Below are positions 5,459-6,099 of a DNA stretch of 6,099 nt, in pieces. The stretch's first letter is position 1. Each line of letters begins with the position of its first letter. Where the stretch lies: the NCBI GenBank assembly GCA_900550545.1, contig URSS01000072.1, positions 1-6,099 on the forward strand, written 5' to 3'. Source of the stretch: an uncultured Lachnobacterium sp. GTDB lineage: Bacteria; Bacillota; Clostridia; Lachnospirales; Lachnospiraceae. The notes under the pieces were generated by a model. The model searched no databases. It saw only the letters and a program-made list of their open reading frames with translations, and was not told the DNA's origin. The translations under genes and the position numbers were made by a program.

Positions 5459-5499
5459 CTCCTAAGCGCTAGTTGGGGGTTCGATTCCCCCTGAGAACA
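5459..5499 (+). tRNA. 3' half of tRNA-Arg(CCU), partial; likely integration (att) scar
   Basis: From 5459 the sequence reads as the 3' half of a class I tRNA. It has an anticodon loop CTCCTAA (5459-5465: U33, anticodon CCU, A37), the 3' anticodon-stem strand GCGCT (5466-5470), a 4-nt variable region AGTT, and a perfect T arm GGGGG-TTCGATT-CCCCC (5475-5491). The acceptor strand TGAGAAC (5492-5498) and discriminator A (5499) follow; CCA is not encoded. The layout matches E. coli tRNA-Arg(CCU), which also has CTCCTAA, a 4-nt variable region and a TTCGATT loop. Upstream, 5454-5458 (CGGAT) does not pair with GCGCT, and no D arm or GTTCTCA acceptor strand is visible, so the 5' half is absent. Tyrosine recombinases often cross over in tRNA anticodon loops and leave just such a 3' half at the far end of the inserted element. 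Confidence 0.75.
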
Positions 5500-5507
5500 G
5501 TTGTTTG

Positions 5508-5545
5508 AAGCAGTAATGATTAAGAAAATTCATTACTGCTTTTTT
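5508..5545 (+). terminator. Intrinsic terminator of the (former) tRNA-Arg gene
   Basis: GCAGTAATGA (5510-5519) and TCATTACTGC (5530-5539) form a perfect 10-bp stem around a 10-nt loop. The stem is extended by two A-T pairs and followed by six Ts (5540-5545). It begins only 9 nt after the tRNA discriminator base, the normal place for a tRNA terminator, and supports the view that this half-tRNA is in its original chromosomal position. Confidence 0.85.
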
Positions 5546-5548
5546 CAT

Positions 5549-5628
5549 TTTTGGGTGGAAAAATCCACCGAAAATCATTAAAAAAATGATTATTTCATCC
5601 ACCCAAAATTAAAAATTTCCACCCAAAT
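5549..5628. repeat. Cluster of four TCCACCCAAAA-type 11-bp repeats
   Basis: One inverted copy (TTTTGGGTGGA, 5549-5559) is followed by three direct copies: TCCACCGAAAA (5564-5574), TCCACCCAAAA (5598-5608) and TCCACCCAAAT (5618-5628). The first two make a GGTGGA-4 nt-TCCACC dyad, and AATCATT/AATGATT (5573-5579, 5585-5591) forms a further 7-bp dyad between copies 2 and 3. The cluster lies just upstream of a ParB-like fragment. Such repeat sets are typical of partition or replication control sites (iterons, parS-like) on plasmids and integrative elements; that role is inferred. Confidence 0.6.
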
Positions 5629-5635
5629 GAGAGGT

Positions 5636-5734
5636 AATGATGAAAAAGTTGTGGAGATAGAAATTGAGAGACTTCACGATTTTAAAAATCATCCATTTAA
5701 AGTTCAGGCTGACAGTCAGATACATGCTGGATGA
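5636..5734 (+). pseudogene. ParB/RepB-type partition protein fragment
   Basis: The frame reads NDEKVVEIEIERLHDFKNHP followed by FKVQADSQ, then loses similarity and stops at 5732-5734. The pattern V-x-E/N-I-x-I/L-x-x-L-H-x-F-K-N-H-P-F-K-V is the characteristic opening of the ParB-like nuclease domain in proteins of plasmids and integrative conjugative elements of Firmicutes. Only about 26 residues of homology remain of a protein normally about 250-450 residues long. The natural N-terminal leader and everything after FKVxxD are missing. An ATG at 5627 is in frame but has no convincing ribosome binding site; the GAGG-ATG pair nearby (5631-5639) is in another frame. From about 5718 a second frame continues RYMLDEEAINVIA to a stop at 5757-5759, which I do not recognise. 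This is decayed mobile-element DNA beyond the tRNA scar. Confidence 0.6.
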
Positions 5735-5771
5735 GGAAGCAATAAATGTTATCGCATAGGCATATTTACTA

Positions 5772-5780
5772 TGATATAAT
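5772..5780 (+). promoter_or_regulatory. Extended -10 promoter upstream of the flavoprotein gene
   Basis: TGATATAAT (5772-5780) is a perfect extended -10 element (TGn followed by TATAAT). No good -35 box lies 16-18 bp upstream, which an extended -10 promoter can tolerate. Transcription would start near 5787, about 65 nt before the ATG at 5853. Confidence 0.55.
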
Positions 5781-5817
5781 GTGGCTATGTGAGAAAAATT
5801 ATTATTTAGAACTTATT

Positions 5818-5834
5818 TGCTTATATGATAAGCA
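5818..5834. promoter_or_regulatory. Palindrome in the flavoprotein leader, possible operator or hairpin
   Basis: TGCTTAT (5818-5824) and ATAAGCA (5828-5834) form a perfect 7-bp inverted repeat around ATG. It lies between the predicted transcription start and the ribosome binding site (GGAGG, 5839-5843), where a bound repressor or an mRNA hairpin could affect expression. No regulator is identified in the window. Confidence 0.35.
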
Positions 5835-5852
5835 GAATGGAGGCTTTGCGAG

Positions 5853-6099
5853 ATGAAAGTAATCATTATAAATGGAAGTGCAAGAAAAGGAAACACTCTT
5901 ACAGCGATTGAGGCTTTTGTAAAAGGAGCATCTGAAAAAAATGAAATTGAAATCATTGAACCTGACAAACTTAACATCGCACCATGCAAGGGATGTGGTG
6001 TCTGTCAATGCTCTAAGGGATGCGTTGATAAGGATGATACGAACCCTACAATTGATAAAATTGCTGCCGCAGATATGATTCTTTTTGCTACACCAGTTT
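5853..6099 (+). CDS. Flavodoxin-like NADPH-dependent FMN reductase / iron-sulfur flavoprotein family, N-terminal part (cut by window edge)
   Basis: The 82 visible codons start at ATG 5853, with GGAGG (5839-5843) 9 nt upstream. Residues 1-15 read MKVIIINGSARKGNT, the beta strand plus phosphate-binding loop (GSxRxGNT) that holds the FMN phosphate in this fold. Residues 44-57 (PCKGCGVCQCSKGC) match the Cys-rich PCxGCxxC motif seen after the second strand in iron-sulfur flavoproteins and related multimeric FMN reductases, followed by the usual acidic K-D-D. Residues 70-82 (IAAADMILFATPV) are the next core strand. The family transfers electrons from NAD(P)H or ferredoxin to small acceptors such as quinones, flavins or metals. 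Whether this one binds a 4Fe-4S cluster (C45, C48, C51, C57, with C53 extra) cannot be decided without the rest. It lies beyond the mobile debris and is probably native. Confidence 0.88.
   Translation, partial: MKVIIINGSARKGNTLTAIEAFVKGASEKNEIEIIEPDKLNIAPCKGCGVCQCSKGCVDKDDTNPTIDKIAAADMILFATPV

Noticed and set aside
5426..5499. A complete tRNA gene
   Set aside because: The 33 bases before the anticodon loop contain no GTTCTCA acceptor strand and no D arm, and 5454-5458 cannot pair with the anticodon-stem strand. The same region still reads as transposase.
5549..5628. CRISPR array
   Set aside because: The repeats are only 11 bp, one is inverted, the spacers are irregular (4, 23 and 9 bp), and no cas-like gene is near.
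5718..5759. Frame RYMLDEEAINVIA as a continuation of the ParB fragment after a frameshift
   Set aside because: I could not match it to the ParB family text expected at that point. It may be another small fragment, but there is too little sequence to name it.

Overview
The window reads as chromosomal DNA of a low-GC Clostridia bacterium, most likely a gut Lachnospiraceae. The clues are strong AGGAGG-type ribosome binding sites, AT-rich sigma-A promoters, a cytoplasmic glycoside hydrolase family 2 (GH2) enzyme with a divergent AraC regulator, and IS91-type remnants of the kind carrying a small tyrosine recombinase upstream of the transposase. This placement is inference from protein resemblance; no search was run.

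Only two complete, healthy-looking genes are present. They form a divergent pair: an AraC-family regulator on the minus strand (1354-2400) and a 797-residue GH2 beta-glycosidase on the plus strand (2579-4972). The 178-bp gap between them carries a promoter for each gene and three TGTCGG repeats spaced 32-33 bp, a good candidate operator array for the regulator. The enzyme has both expected catalytic glutamates (E364 and E496) and no signal peptide, so it should act on imported glycosides. No transporter is in the window.

Nearly everything around this pair is debris. From the left: the end of a GNAT acetyltransferase (1-225); the iron-sulfur N-terminal piece of an RlmD/RumA-type rRNA m5U methyltransferase (about 290-677), frameshifted and lacking its catalytic domain; the first 44 codons of a membrane protein (661-795); then an IS91-family remnant in which the start of the accessory tyrosine recombinase is fused to a central piece of the transposase (about 842-1353).

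To the right of the GH2 gene lies a perfect 36-bp palindrome (5006-5041). It runs directly into a second, different IS91-family transposase remnant (about 5032-5458) that is internally deleted and frameshifted. The two remnants have the same orientation and bracket the araC-GH2 cassette.

The second remnant ends exactly at the 3' half of a tRNA-Arg(CCU), which begins at the anticodon loop (5459-5499) and is followed by its terminator (5508-5545). This is the classic footprint of integration into a tRNA gene. Beyond it lie four copies of a TCCACCCAAAA repeat, a short ParB-like fragment (about 5636-5734), an extended -10 promoter with a palindrome, and the first 82 codons of a flavodoxin-like NADPH-dependent FMN reductase (5853 to the window end).

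Overall the window is a heavily rearranged accessory island next to a tRNA gene, in which a sugar-responsive hydrolase module has stayed intact among decayed mobile DNA. I see no convincing new multi-gene system. The most interesting points are the tRNA-Arg scar, the palindrome at an IS91 junction, the phased operator repeats and the repeat cluster beside the ParB fragment.
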